64,000 nucleotides of DNA from Zygnema cylindricum. Its lineage: Eukaryota > Streptophyta > Zygnematophyceae > Zygnematales > Zygnemataceae. The notes under the pieces were generated by a model. The model was not told the DNA's origin. It ran no database searches and saw nothing but the letters and a program-made list of their open reading frames with translations. The position numbers and the translations under genes are program-made. This document shows positions 25,780-38,686 of the stretch, one piece after another. The DNA lies in the NCBI GenBank assembly GCA_037447655.1, contig JBBHKE010001684.1, positions 243,290-307,289 on the forward strand. Reading direction: 5' to 3'. How positions within the stretch are numbered: the stretch's first letter is position 1; each line of letters starts with the position of its first letter.

Positions 25780-26980
<1,201 letters not shown>

Positions 26981-26989
26981 CATGGTGCC

Positions 26990-27889
26990 GACGAACGTAC
27001 ATTTGTGAGAGAGGACGACAACATTTAAGCGAGAGGCTAACGAGGAGCATTTGGTTCGCGTTCCAATTGGATTCTCGCCATGACTGCTGGACTTGAATCT
27101 AGCCATGTACATTGGATTTAACTCGTTTCACGAGTTGCATTGTCAATTCACACTAATAAACTCAACATGTCCCTAGTTGGGAATATTGAGTTTGCCATGG
27201 CTTAACCTGGGAATTTTCACTGTAGTTGCGATTGCGTTTACCAATAGGCCACCCACCCGCTCATCGTTTTGGGGGGTCCATACTGATTTATTTTTTGTAC
27301 TTCTGAGTGTTTGCGGACCACATTACACCCCGATATTTAATAGTGCCAATTCAACAAGATTAAGGTAAAAGAAAAGTTGTTTTTTTAACTACATATAGGT
27401 TAAGGGTCGTTTTTTAGGGGCTCCGATATAATGTTTTTGCGCGATATATGGGTTCGTGCGTTGTCGATTGGCATTTTTTAGTGGACTTGAGAGTACATAT
27501 GGTTGAAAATTATAGCGGCATAATTTTTTTTAGTTATCGTACATAACATTTGAATTTAGCATGAACTTGTTATTAAAGTAAAATGTTTCTATACCGTTTA
27601 TACTTCTGTTTTTATGCCCGTAGGCCCTTGCCACCTTCTGGTCAATAACACCGTACCCGCGAAGGTGAACTCTTAGGCCAAGTAAGGGTACGACCCCATG
27701 TGGCTAGGTTCAGGTTTTTTTCTGTCGTTTTCCTTTAAAACTTAGCGCCGTACTGCCTAATGGGTACTTTCGCATGTGCTAAAGTTACATCTATTTTCTA
27801 TCGTTTTCCTCCATAACTTATAAAAAAACGAGAAAATTTGCAGCCGTATCAAAAAAACGAAATTACCACCGTACACTTCTGAGTGTTGC
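26990..27889. other. Gene-free sequence
   Basis: Mixed AT-rich sequence with no supported gene or repeat boundary. Confidence 0.4.
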
Positions 27890-28220
27890 GTTACCATGAA
27901 ACTTTATATGTACTTTCGTTTGTCGTTTAGCTCGATGCAATTTTTCGTCTTGCGTATTTCGACCCATTTTCACGTCTTTCCAACTCATCTTCAAACTTTC
28001 AATGAAATCACCTTGCGAGGTAATTTTAAATAAAGTTCCACGATGCGAGCGAATAGGCAAACGTTGTTGCACGTGTCGGAAGATTTTAACAATTCTTGTG
28101 CGCGGAGTACAAAAAAAAAAAAATCCAACTGCACTTTACAACCTGTACGTACCGTTTTACTTGCGCTATTTTTTGTACTAGGACCGTGGAGGGGTCTTGA
28201 CCCACCGACGTCATTTCGCA
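27890..28220 (+). repeat. Diverged tandem segment, copy 1
   Basis: Shares order and sequence with 28780-29070: a TCGTCTTGcGTaTTTCGACCCA-type match, TCACGTC, ATCTTCAAACTTT, a GCGA/GAATAGGcAAAc block, ACGTGT and a final GGACC...GGGGTC piece. The copies are well diverged. No known element is recognised. Confidence 0.6.
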
Positions 28221-28779
28221 AAAGGGGAGTCCATGGAAGAGCCTCTCTTTTTCTCTTGCTCCCACTACCGCCTCTATCTCACAATTATTGCAATGAAAAA
28301 TGTCAATAATAATGTCAAATGAAAGATCTCTAAAAACAATTTACTTTTAATATTTTTGGGCGTGATTTGATAGCAAATAGAGTGAGAGAGGACAAAAAAA
28401 CACAATCGAGAAACCATGGCGGAAAGAATTAGAATTTGTGACGTCGACGCTGTCATATTTTGAGCGTGACATCAAAATATGCAAACCCTAAACATCTACA
28501 ATGTCACAAGTAGCTAGACGTCTACAACTGTCACTGTTTTGTACATGTCATCAACTGTCGCGAGTTTCGTAGTTGTCTTCAACCGTCACAAACTACACCC
28601 GCGTCTACATCTGTCACAATCTAAAGTTACAATTTCATTTTTTTACATACGAATGCTTTGAAAGTTGTTCGGAGAATCTTCGCTAAAAAACACAAGACCA
28701 AGTTTCGGTTACATGCGAAAGTACCCTAAGTTGCGATCGTACGAAAAAATCGCAAATATGTAGGGTAGAATTTGCGTCA

Positions 28780-29070
28780 TTCTCGAACTTAAGATGTACG
28801 AAAATTTGTCGTCTTGTGTTTTTTCGACCCACTGTCACGTCATCTTCAAACTTTTCATAAACCACATCGGCAGCGTGTTTTAAGCAAAGTAAAACGATTT
28901 ACACAAATAGGAAAACATATTCCCACGTGTGAAAAGTTTTCAAAAGTTTTTGACGACTGAAAAAAGTGCAGGGCTGTTGGTTTTTGTCCGCATGGACCTT
29001 GTACAGTTTTTTTTTGCAGGGGTCCCGATGCTCCAATGTCATTTCATGCAAAGTTGAAAATTTTGCGAAG
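28780..29070 (+). repeat. Diverged tandem segment, copy 2
   Basis: Counterpart of 27890-28220 in the same orientation, about 890 bases downstream. Sequence preceding it (28618-28720) matches the repeat pieces near 10660 and 10985. Confidence 0.6.
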
Positions 29071-31010
29071 GTGAAAAATTTGCAAGTCATGGCGACCGGA
29101 CAGGAGAGGTTTACGCAAAGGCATGTTGTACACCCACGGCTGCAATGTTGTACGTCTACGATGTCACGCACTGACATGCGACATACGGAATCGTTTCAAA
29201 AATTACGATCATAGTTGTTCATAGCGTTTAGTGCGAACAATTCAACCGCTACGAATTATACGTAACGAACGCATTGAACGTTTTGAACAAATCTTTAAAA
29301 ATTGTTAATGAATTTTCATCCGTACAATTTCGTACATGTAAAACAAACAAAAAATTACATGTAGCGCAGTTTATAAGTTTTTCGTTATATGAGGGGTAAA
29401 CAATCATTGTTATTTAAATACATGTCACACTTCTGGTTCGTATCCGACTTCCTTGATCAACTGGTAGTTGACTATGTGAAAATAGTTCATATCAAAATGT
29501 TTTAGATCCAGGTTCGAATGTTGTCCAGGGAAACATTTTGTCAAAGTCCGTTTGTCGTATCTGACTGACAACCATGGTAGGTTACAGGGAGGCGGATTCC
29601 CTGCGGTTTCGTTTTCAATATTCCATGGCGGCTTTTTTCAAAAAAAATTGAAGAAGACGCCCGTAAAGTTTTAAAACTTACTGCGTGAAAATAGTGTGAC
29701 GTTTCAACGTCTCTTTTTCGAAAATGTCCATACATTTTCGATGAAATGACGTACAGGTTCCGTGATATTTCTGCTCAGTTCACTAGACAGAAAGTACTAA
29801 TAACTGCAACGTATATTTTCCTCGAATTCTGTACATTTCCGTAAATTAACGTACATTTTAAGGAACTATTGTACTTTCCCCGTAAACTGTCTGTTCAGTT
29901 TACCGGACAGAAAGTACATTACGTTTTTTTGCGATTTTTCAAAAGTCAAGAATTATATGTTTCAATCGTAAAAATTGAAAAAATAGCACGATTTGAACAA
30001 CTATGATTACGATGTGTCTTACGAAGCTTCAAAAAGTTTCGAAAAAATACGGTGCGGCAAAAACATATTGTAATTGTGACAACGTCATGGGTATTGTTGA
30101 CGTCACAAAGGTAAGTAACAATTTCGAGTAAACACATAGAGACACCTGATAACCGTGTCCGCCGGATCCGCGCTACAATACAAAGTAAGTTCGCTAAGTT
30201 GCAACTACGTGGGGCCGTACCCTAAAAATCGCTCCTGCAAAAAGAGTCCCTAAACACATGAGGTGGACAGTAAAATGGTTTTGTGTGTTGTTGAGAATTT
30301 ACAGTTCCACGCTTAGGCTTACAGTTTTGAGCACAGTGACCGGGTATCGAAAAAGTTTCGAAAAGTTAGGCGTACATTCGACCGCTCCCTCTCATTCGTG
30401 GAGAATGTCGACAAAATTCAGCAATTCTAGGGTATCGTCCTTTTTGCTTCGTACGGTGAGTATTTGTTATTTGTACAGTACTCCAACGAGGAATTTGGAA
30501 GGAAAAATGTAGGAACCGAAAGTTCGAACTAAATGACAGAAATCGTACACAATTTGTACACTTAGGGCGTAAATGCTAGAATCCGTACACAATTTGTACA
30601 CACACTTCACTGCAAATTTCGGGAATTTGCATCCAGCGACAATCAGCGACAATCAGCGACATCCAGCGACTTCTGGCGACGCTCTTACTGGAAACTTCGA
30701 CATAGCTTTGCGAGCGATCAAAGATTACAGAAGCGCAATTCTTAAGCAGCGGACGCGAGCGTGGCAGGAAGCTCTTTCCAGGTTATACTGTTCTGAACAG
30801 GTGAACTTAAGCCAAAGTTCTTACGTACCCCGTTACTGTATTTTCGCCTGAAGTTTTGGCGAGACTCTGGCCAAAATTTCACCTAACTCAGGCTTGGTTA
30901 TGTCGCAAAGGTAAATTTTAGATTCATCCAAGAGTGCATCTTAAATCAGCCGAAGTTCCTTCTTGTTTCACATCGATAAGTGGTGCCACTGCCATAATTA
31001 AATGCTAATA
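29071..31010. other. Gene-free repeat-rich sequence
   Basis: No gene supported. Contents seen: a tRNA-like A-box/B-box pair at about 29455-29520; two related pieces ending GACAGAAAGTAC near 29770 and 29905; two GTACACAATTTGTACAC palindromes at about 30547 and 30587; and a short tandem array of AGCGACAATC-type units at about 30637-30680. Confidence 0.5.
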
Positions 31011-32250
31011 TTAGTTCATCACAATGACAGTATTCTTTGCAGTTTTAAGCTCCAAAGTTCCTTGGTTCTGAGATTATGCCCATAGTATTTGACATCAACA
31101 ATGAGATTGTTCCTTTTTGCTGGACAATTTTCCACTGGAGAGAAAAAAGCAATCACATCCAAAGCAAACGACCAAAAGAGGAAACTTACCGTGTCAATGT
31201 GAAAGAGAGCAAAGATTCCTGCTCCACTAAACAGAATGATATCTGGCGGCAAAAGTAACCGCCATAACTACTTTCCACACACTTTATTCAGAATCACATT
31301 CACTTTCAATTCCCGATGGCAAGACACTCTGAAACTTGACCACCATAAATATGAAGTAAACGTGGCCTTCACAACAACTAAACCATGGCTATTTATTGGC
31401 TAATACATAGATGAATAACATTGTTTGCCTTTCCCACACTACATCTGACACTTTTTACCTCCCTGGTCTTTTCTCCCAGAGAGGGTACAAATGGTTTGTT
31501 TTGCACATAAGTAAGCTAGTTAGCAGGGAACATGTGCCCATGGACCCTTGCAACAAATTATAATATGCAAATAGAAATGTACATAGCCACTTTCAATCAG
31601 AAATTCTCAATCGTGGCCAAACTGTTCTGCTGAGTTCCCTTGTCCCTATGTGTACTTTCCACATTACTGCGCTTCCCCTGACTGCCCATCCAAACAAACC
31701 TATCCATGCACACATTCCCCGCAGAGACAGAAATAATTAAGAAAAGAAATGAACCAGCTCGGGATAAGCGGAAGAACAACAGGTAACAGGGAGATTTTAC
31801 AACCGAACCAAAAAAAACAAAACAAAAAAACAGGACAGAGCGACTCTTTCTTCCGGATGCTCCATTCCGCTGTCTGCTTCTGTCCCTCCTCTATCACATC
31901 TTCTGTCCCATTGTTGCTCCTCTCTCGCTCCTTTGTGACAGCTTTATCGAACCTTCGTCTCACCTTTGTCACTCCTTTGTCATTCCCTTGTCACTCCTTT
32001 GCCACTCCTCTGTCACATCCATTCTCAGTCTCTACCGCTCCCTTTTACCGACCCTCCATCCATTCTTCCATGCGTTTCCTGTCCCCTTCCCTATAATACT
32101 ACCTGGGCTCTCTTTTCCCTGCGCAGTCGTCTTCCGAGCTCTCTTCGCTACCCAATCTGCAGCCAAACCCTAACCGAAACCCTAACCAAAATCGCAGCCA
32201 AACTGTTACCAAGCTGCGACCAACTCGCAATCTACTCCCACCCAAAACTA
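31011..32250. other. 3' flank of the bHLH gene
   Basis: A minus-strand hydrophobic frame at about 31190-31250 (PPDIILFSGAGIFALFHIDT) ends at a good GTAAGT donor and might be a stray exon, but no partner exons were found. Two AAACCCTAA telo-box-like motifs lie near 32165 and 32179. Nothing else is supported. Confidence 0.4.
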
Positions 32251-32255
32251 AAGCT

Positions 32256-32256
<1 letters not shown>

Positions 32257-32286
<30 letters not shown>
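32257..32286 (+). repeat. Poly(C) run of 30
   Basis: Thirty consecutive C on the plus strand, followed by C/T-rich sequence up to the stop codon of the bHLH gene. On the bHLH transcript strand this is poly(G), so if transcribed it would fall in the 3' UTR. Confidence 0.95.
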
Positions 32287-32289
<3 letters not shown>

Positions 32290-32374
32290 CCCCTCCCTCC
32301 TCTTCCCCCCTCTCCCCCCTCTCCTCCCTCCCCTCCGCTCCCCTCCCCCCCTCTCCTCTCCCCCTCTCCTCCCC

Positions 32375-34432
32375 TCATCGCGCGTCGTGTCGTCGGCTCC
32401 TTATGTCCGCCGCCAGCGATGCCTCGGCCAGCTGCACCGCCAGCGCCGCATTGTGCAGCTCGAGGCTCTTGCAGCGGCTCTGCAGCGAGCGGATGTACGT
32501 TACGGCGTCCTCCAGCATGGCGGCGGTGTCGATGCGCGCGTCGGTGCGCGGCATCACGTCCTTCAGGCGCTGCAGCCGGACGCTGATGCGCTCGCGGCGG
32601 ATCCGTTCGGCGACGCTGCGAGGCCGCGTGGACTGCTTGGCTCGCTGGGGGCCTCCGCGACCCTCGGCCTCACGACCCAAAGCCTGGTCTTGGTCGTCTT
32701 CGCGGTCGGATTCGTCGGCGTCGGAATGGTCTCCGCCTCCTGCTCCTCCCGCTGCTCCGGATCCTCCTGCGTTGGTTCCTCCTCCGGATCCGCCTCCTCC
32801 GCCTGCGGCTCCGGACGAGGCGGCGTTGTTCCACGCGGCGATCGCCTCTTCTCCCTCTCTCCCTCTCTTGAGAGAACCGGGCGAGAGAAGGCTGCCGCCT
32901 GGACTCAAAGCTCTGTTTTCTGCTGAAGGTGCGGCGACATCTCCCCCCGAACTGCGCAGAAGTCTGTGAGCGTTTCCTGCCAGGTTTGTCTGGAGGCCCT
33001 GGCTGGAGTCTCGGGAAGCCGTGGGAGAAACCTGTCCCATTCCTAGTCGGGCCATGTCTCCCGTGAGTCCTCCTGTGGGACTTCTTGGAGGAATTCCTCC
33101 CAGTCGACTCGCAGTGCAGGGGCTCTTCTGGGCCTCTCCTCCTCTAGGGCTCTTGTTGGAGGTGGGATTGTCCCAGAGGAGGGAGGGGAATTGATGCGGG
33201 GCCTCTGTCTCCTGTTTGCAAGACTTGGGACTGGGAGTACTGGGGCCCTTCATGAGAGCAGAGGTAGGGATAGGGAGAGGTCTGTCTCGGGGGGTAACAG
33301 GGAGGTCAGGGAGACCTCGCCGGGACCGGAGGGAGGGAGCTCCCCCGAGAGTCACCTTTTTGGGAGGAACAGCGGAAGAGAGAGGGAAGGAGTTAGGTAT
33401 ATTGTTCCCGGCCATATTAGCCATTGTGCGAATGAGGAGATTGCCCGTAGGAGAGGGCCCTCCTCCTCCTTGTTGCTGTGAACTCATTCCGAGACGAATG
33501 TTAGCGTTGCTATTTCCAAAAGGAGAGGAAGCTCTTGAAGTCGAACTTTCCTCCGGAGGAGAATGGATGCTTTCCCATCCTAGAGCCTGTCTTTGACCTC
33601 CTCCTCCACTCGCCAGCTCAAACGCCAGGTTGTCTGAAGCCCCTGTCGCTGTACCATTATTTGTGCCGCTGCCAGGTGGCAAGCTCCCATCGGTGGATCC
33701 GTCGTGGGAGAGATGCTGGAGATGGGGGGCGGCTTCTGCAAGAAGATTCCAAAGCTCTCCTTGTCCCAGTTGTCGCATCGCGTGGAGATCCATGAAGTCT
33801 CCGGAACATAGAAGCCTTTCGAGGGCACTTCTGTTCATACCTCCTCCTCCTCCACCACCACCTCCTCCTCCCTCTCCTCCTACATCTCCTGCTGCGAGGT
33901 GCTGAGCGGAAGCGGAGAGAATTTCTTGCATGAGAGAGTCTCGAGAGAGAGAATTTCCTGAAAGCGGTTGCGTTGCGCTCACACTCTGAGAGCAGTCGGA
34001 GGCCGCGAGTTGGAGAATATTGCTCAGAGAACTCAAAGAATGATTATTGTTGTGACTAGAATGGTGGTTAGAGTGGGAGTGCGAGTGGTTCGAATTGTGC
34101 GTGTGATTACTACTGCTGTTATTATTAGGGTTGTGATTTTGAAGCGCTCTCCCTCTTCCAAGAGCGGCCAATAGCTGAGCTTCCTGCCACAGTGACTGGT
34201 TTCCTCCTCCCCCTCCTCCCCCTCCTCCTCCAACAAGGTCGGCAGGATTTACTGACATGCCCATTTGTGCCCCATCTCCTCCAAGATCCCAAGCTGCAGT
34301 GGGAGAAGTATTCATTCCACTGGAGGTTTGAGAGAGCAATTCTCCCATTACTCCCCAAAGATCCCCTCCACTCACTTCACTTAAGTGACTTCCCACCATA
34401 TGGAGGCCATTGGAAGGCCCACAAGCCCCCAT
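32375..34432 (-). CDS. bHLH transcription factor, intronless, 685 residues
   Basis: Nuclear DNA-binding regulator. The basic helix-loop-helix lies at about residues 603-652: basic region SVAERIRRERISVRLQRL, loop VMPRTDARID, helix 2 TAAMLEDAVTYIRSLQSR. The AERxRRxRIS core with loop-adjacent DTAAMLEDAV is closest to plant group IX (FBH/bHLH122-type), with the LRL/UNE12 type as an alternative. The Glu and Arg needed for E-box contact are present. Ahead of it are an acidic patch (about 568-582, DHSDADESDREDDQD) and a Gly/Ala-rich segment. Further upstream are a Ser/Pro/Gly-rich body, a ten-Gly run at 68-77 and an Asn/His/Ser-rich segment at 99-131. The start is the first ATG of the frame (MGACGPSNGLHMVG), preceded by C/T-rich 5' UTR-like sequence. 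Third-position GC is high. Lack of introns is unusual for this class, so either the gene is truly intronless or it is a retained retrocopy; the frame is intact. Confidence 0.92.
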   Translation of the reverse strand: MGACGPSNGLHMVGSHLSEVSGGDLWGVMGELLSQTSSGMNTSPTAAWDLGGDGAQMGMSVNPADLVGGGGGGGGGGNQSLWQEAQLLAALGRGRALQNHNPNNNSSSNHTHNSNHSHSHSNHHSSHNNNHSLSSLSNILQLAASDCSQSVSATQPLSGNSLSRDSLMQEILSASAQHLAAGDVGGEGGGGGGGGGGGMNRSALERLLCSGDFMDLHAMRQLGQGELWNLLAEAAPHLQHLSHDGSTDGSLPPGSGTNNGTATGASDNLAFELASGGGGQRQALGWESIHSPPEESSTSRASSPFGNSNANIRLGMSSQQQGGGGPSPTGNLLIRTMANMAGNNIPNSFPLSSAVPPKKVTLGGAPSLRSRRGLPDLPVTPRDRPLPIPTSALMKGPSTPSPKSCKQETEAPHQFPSLLWDNPTSNKSPRGGEAQKSPCTASRLGGIPPRSPTGGLTGDMARLGMGQVSPTASRDSSQGLQTNLAGNAHRLLRSSGGDVAAPSAENRALSPGGSLLSPGSLKRGREGEEAIAAWNNAASSGAAGGGGGSGGGTNAGGSGAAGGAGGGDHSDADESDREDDQDQALGREAEGRGGPQRAKQSTRPRSVAERIRRERISVRLQRLKDVMPRTDARIDTAAMLEDAVTYIRSLQSRCKSLELHNAALAVQLAEASLAADIRSRRHDAR

Positions 34433-35120
34433 TAATAAGCCTCAATCTGCTCTCTCTCTCTCTCCCCCTTCTCACTCTGTCTTGACAGTTGATGTAGAAG
34501 ATAGAACAAAAAGGAAAGGGAACCCAAGTCTCCTCTATCCGTCGTCTCTAACCTAAAAACGGAATTCTGGAAAGCAATTGGTATCCAGTTGGGCATCAAA
34601 ATAGCACTACAAAAGGTGGTTTAGATTCGCTGACGTGAACTTGCAAGGTGGACTTCTTTCATGGTGACACATAGCATTTTTGTTAACGGTTAACGGTGTC
34701 TCCATGGGACAGCAAAACCTGTGCCCCGTAAACCTCCTTTCTTTCCTGGCATTTAAGGGTGATTGGCGATCGTTTCCTGTCGCACAATTTCATCCCCAGG
34801 AGAAAATAAATAAATAAGATTGTCTGCAATTCTCCGCGATTTTCTGCAACATTATGTGGGGAAAAACCACAAGACACCAAGACAGGAGAAAAAACGGAGA
34901 GAGAAAGGATAATATGTTCAGGAAAGGACAAGGGCAGCATGTAGCTATGAGTACTTTTTATCTGACAGGAGAAGACAAAAAGAGGAAAAGACAAAAAACA
35001 GGAAAAAGACAAAAACTTGGAATGATCATCAAACGTGTGCAGAAAAGGACAGACACAAACATCCATAAAAAGGTTTCCTGCGATTCCCTCTTGCAGACAT
35101 TGCTGATTTTTGCCTCCATC
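34433..35120 (-). other. Upstream region of the bHLH gene
   Basis: A short (CT)n stretch next to the start codon (34449-34470) is typical 5' UTR composition on the opposite strand. Nothing else is defensible. Confidence 0.4.
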
Positions 35121-35124
35121 TCCC

Positions 35125-35837
35125 CATAACTTATATTCCTTCCTCCGTCTCACTCTTCCCCTCCCTCTCCCTCTCATCTCCTCTCCCCGCCCTAAATCAT
35201 TTTCTTTGCTGTTTTTTTGCCATTCCTTCTCAAAATCTCTATCCCCAAAGAGTCATCTTTCTCTACCCTCTTGAACAAACCTCTTCATTTCTCTCTCCTC
35301 TCTCTGCCTTTCAATCTTCCCCCTCTTGTATTTCTTTTTTCTTTCTCTACATGTTTGAGTTCCTCCCCTTCCCATTTTCCCTCCTTCCTTCTCCCTTTTA
35401 TGCCCCTCGTCCTCTCCTTCTCTATCACTTTCCCATTTTCCTTTCCCCTCCCTTCTCTCCATTCCCATTTTCCCTTTTATATTCCTTTCACCCCTTCAAG
35501 GTTCTCTGTTTTTCCTGGTCCATTTCCCTCTCTACACCCTCTCTTCCCCTCCCCTCCCTCTTCCTTCCCGCTCCTTCCATCCTCCTTCCTCTCCCCGTCT
35601 CACACTTCCTTTATTTTTCCCCGTTACCCTCTCACTCTCTCCTCTCTAGTCTCCAGCCTCTCAGCCTCTCCCCTTGCCCTCGTCCCTCATCTCCCCTTTT
35701 CTCCCACCCTATCCTCCTCCTCTCCTTCCACCTCCTTTCCCTCTCTTCCCTTTTCCTCTCCCTCTCCCTCTCCCTCTCATCCCACCAATGGCAACCCTTC
35801 AGATACACGTGACGTCACACACCATGCCGACAACCAT

Positions 35838-35874
<37 letters not shown>
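35125..35874 (+). repeat. Pyrimidine tract ending in poly(C) run of 36
   Basis: C/T-rich from about 35125 to 35790, then a short unique piece, then 36 consecutive C at 35839-35874. Frames across it are Ser/Pro/Leu/Phe-rich artefacts. Confidence 0.9.
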
Positions 35875-35875
<1 letters not shown>

Positions 35876-35879
35876 TGGC

Positions 35880-38640
35880 ACATTCTCCGCCCAGCCGTCT
35901 CCTGTCCGAATCCGCGCTTCCGGAGTCGCTCCGGAGCCGCGCGGGAGGCGGGCCACGCCGTACTGTACGGAAAACGAAAGAATCCAGACAGCACTGACCT
36001 AAACCGACAAGGGGAACTGTACGGCAGCAAATCCATGTCTGTGAGAGGGGAAAACCTTACCAGCAAAAAACCGAAAAACGGTCGTACGGAGACAGGCGTC
36101 AGCTGATGACGCCGGCCGAGGAGATCGCGGAGGAGAGCGAGAGAAAAGCGTGACGTCAGGCCCTTCCCTCGGGAGGAAGGGGAAGAGAGAGAGAAGGGGA
36201 AAACAAATTGCTAGGAAAAAGTGGAGTGAGATTAACAGGGGACTGTACGGATGCATGGAGCAGCCGTGGAATTTAATACTGCCACTCTGGTGCCACCAAT
36301 CAGGTCGCGCCAGCGTACGGACTTTGTACGTATCAGGGTCTTTTGGCGTTTAGTGTCGGCCAGGACATATGTACGATCGGTGGGCCCCAGCAACAGCGAC
36401 CCTACCGACACGATCCAGGCGCGAGAGATCGGAAAGTACAAAAGAAACGGAAATATACGCACGAAATTGTACGATCATGAGCTGGCAGGTGTTATTCCGA
36501 CAGGAGAGTAGACGGCGTAGCTCTGCATTTACTGATTTACTTCAGAGTTTTCTGTACGAACAAATCGGCGTTTTTTTAAATACGAAAGAGATTTAGTACC
36601 CTCTTTGGCACTTGGCGGCGGCACCAGGTGGCAGGTCTACGAGAGCGTACGGCAGGGAGGGGTGACGCAGCATGGGAAGAACCGTCGAGGGACCGGATCT
36701 AATTTTGTCTCAGTGCAACGGAAAACTGGAAGGCCGGAAGGAAAAGGACGAGAGACATCTGCTGAACTGGGCGAATCAGAATCGAAGCTCTCGAATTTAT
36801 TTCTGGCGACAGTTTGTCTGATTGGTTCTCGGTCTGCGGCTGAAAAGTGCTAATTTGTTTTTGGAAGGAGTGACGGGCAGATGAAAAACTTGAAATCATC
36901 AAAAACTTTCCAGATACGACCTTCCTTCGCGATCGCTTTTTTAGGGTTTTTGACTCGAGTCTTTGGACAGAAAAGCGGAATGATGACGATGACGTTATAG
37001 CGCTTCCCAAAAACATAATAATACGCGAATGTCTTACAAAATTCTTGTTGGAAAAACAGATTTTCCACAATATTTAAGAAGGACGGTCCCTTTACCGGTC
37101 GTTGACGTACGAAATCTTTCAGTAAGCTACTGTCCGTACCGCAGGTACCGACAAATCAAAAGCATTTTTCGAATCCGCCAATTATTGGATACACAATTAT
37201 TGGGAATCCTAAATTATTCTGACGTATGCATGCGCTGTTTGAGATCGTTGTTTTGACGGCTTCTGACCACCGCTCAAAGTGGTGACGCAGATACAACCGT
37301 TTTGTCCCACTCTCCCTCTTTTTTTTTTTACTGTTTTCCCTATTTTTTTTCCTATTATTTTAAATTCAGGGGCGTATCGAGATTGTTGTTCACCGTATAC
37401 AGTACGGCTGACCGTACAGCAACTCGTTCAGCGAATTCCCAGCTGTTCGAAATTTGTAAGTAAATGAAGGCACAAAAAAATTGTTTTACTCGATATTGTT
37501 TTTTAGCGCGTAAATGTACGTTGTCAGATAGACAGCTGCAAAATTATTGGGGCCAATATCAGCCAGCTGTACGGTATCGTACTGATTGTAACAGAAAAAT
37601 AAAATAAAGACCAAAATTTCAAACTTGAAATTTGGAAGTCCGAAGTAGAATCGTATTACCGTACTTTTTTCGTACAGAGGCTGTACTTGACTGCGCTGAA
37701 GATCGCACGATGCATCCCCCTTTCACGGAAAAATCTGTGTCTCCGAAAACAACGGCGGCGAATGGCGGCCTTTTGCGCGAACGAAAAAGGTGTACGAGAC
37801 ACTTTTTCGTTTCCTCCACGTCATCGGTCAATGCATCGATCCCGACGTGGCTGTCCGACTAGCCACACTATTCAAAGGAAAAACGACCTGAACCAGATGA
37901 GGACACGTGGAATCTCCACACGAAAAGACTGCAAAAGTCTACCGTACAGCCTAGGCGCGGTTAGGCTTGACGTAGAATCTATTTCCGCTCCTCACGCCTC
38001 TCACATGTAGTGTCGCTCTGCGCAGTTACGTCGCCGGCCGCAGCCTCCACGCCGCCAATCAATGCGCCGCCGAGTACTGCCAAATCCGCCAGACAGCCGC
38101 CAGCCTGGCGAGTGGCACCCAGCTGGCAGGTCTCGCCCGTCTCTCGCCGCAGTGGTCTCCGGCGCCGCCCGCCGACGCCCGAGAAACGCCCAGGCGCGCA
38201 CCAGAGAGGCGCGGGTCGGGGCGCTCGCGGCTCTCGCGCCAGGCGGAAGGCCAGGAGAGGCGAGGAGAGACCAGGGAAGTGGCGCGGAGGGGAGCGGACG
38301 GCGGGCGAGGGACGGGGCGGAGGAGTCGGGAGCGGCCGCGGCATCCGCCGAGTGCCGCCTAGCCGCCTGGCCCGATGCCGACAGGGGGCGGCCGCTCGCA
38401 GGCCAAGCCACGCCGGGTGCGGACGGAGGGGGAGCTGCCGACCGTACGGATGGAACTGGCTATCTTGGCGCTCGACCACGCGAGCTTGCATGGGCGCCGG
38501 GTCAAGGCTGCTTCACTGCCGCGTGGCGCTGGAAACGCCACGTGGCAGAATTTGTAGCAATACCGTGTGTCGTGACGTAGCGCGGGGACGCGAACGGAAT
38601 CAGTTTCGGAGAACAGTTTTCCGTTACCCAAACTGTGGAC
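35880..38640. other. GTAC-rich region with GC-rich island, no gene
   Basis: From 35880 to 37620, GTACGG/CCGTAC sites recur every 50-150 bases. From about 37990 to 38560 the sequence becomes very GC- and CpG-rich on both strands, with several overlapping Arg/Ala/Gly/Pro-rich frames and none convincing. This could be an unmethylated CpG-rich promoter or 5' exon region, but no partner exon was found. Confidence 0.45.
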
Positions 38641-38686
38641 TCTGAGGGGAAGTTTTGCATGGCCCTATTCCCTCCTATGTGTGTTG

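Noticed and set aside
30637-30680. CRISPR-like short repeats
   Set aside because: Ten-base units directly adjacent with no spacers; a simple tandem repeat in a eukaryotic genome.
32161-32195. Telomere-like AAACCCTAA repeats
   Set aside because: Only two interrupted units; telo-box motifs are common near plant genes and do not indicate a telomere.
38062-38580. 172-codon GC-rich plus-strand frame and overlapping minus-strand frames
   Set aside because: All frames are open because of high GC; composition is Arg/Ala/Gly/Pro with no recognisable domain.
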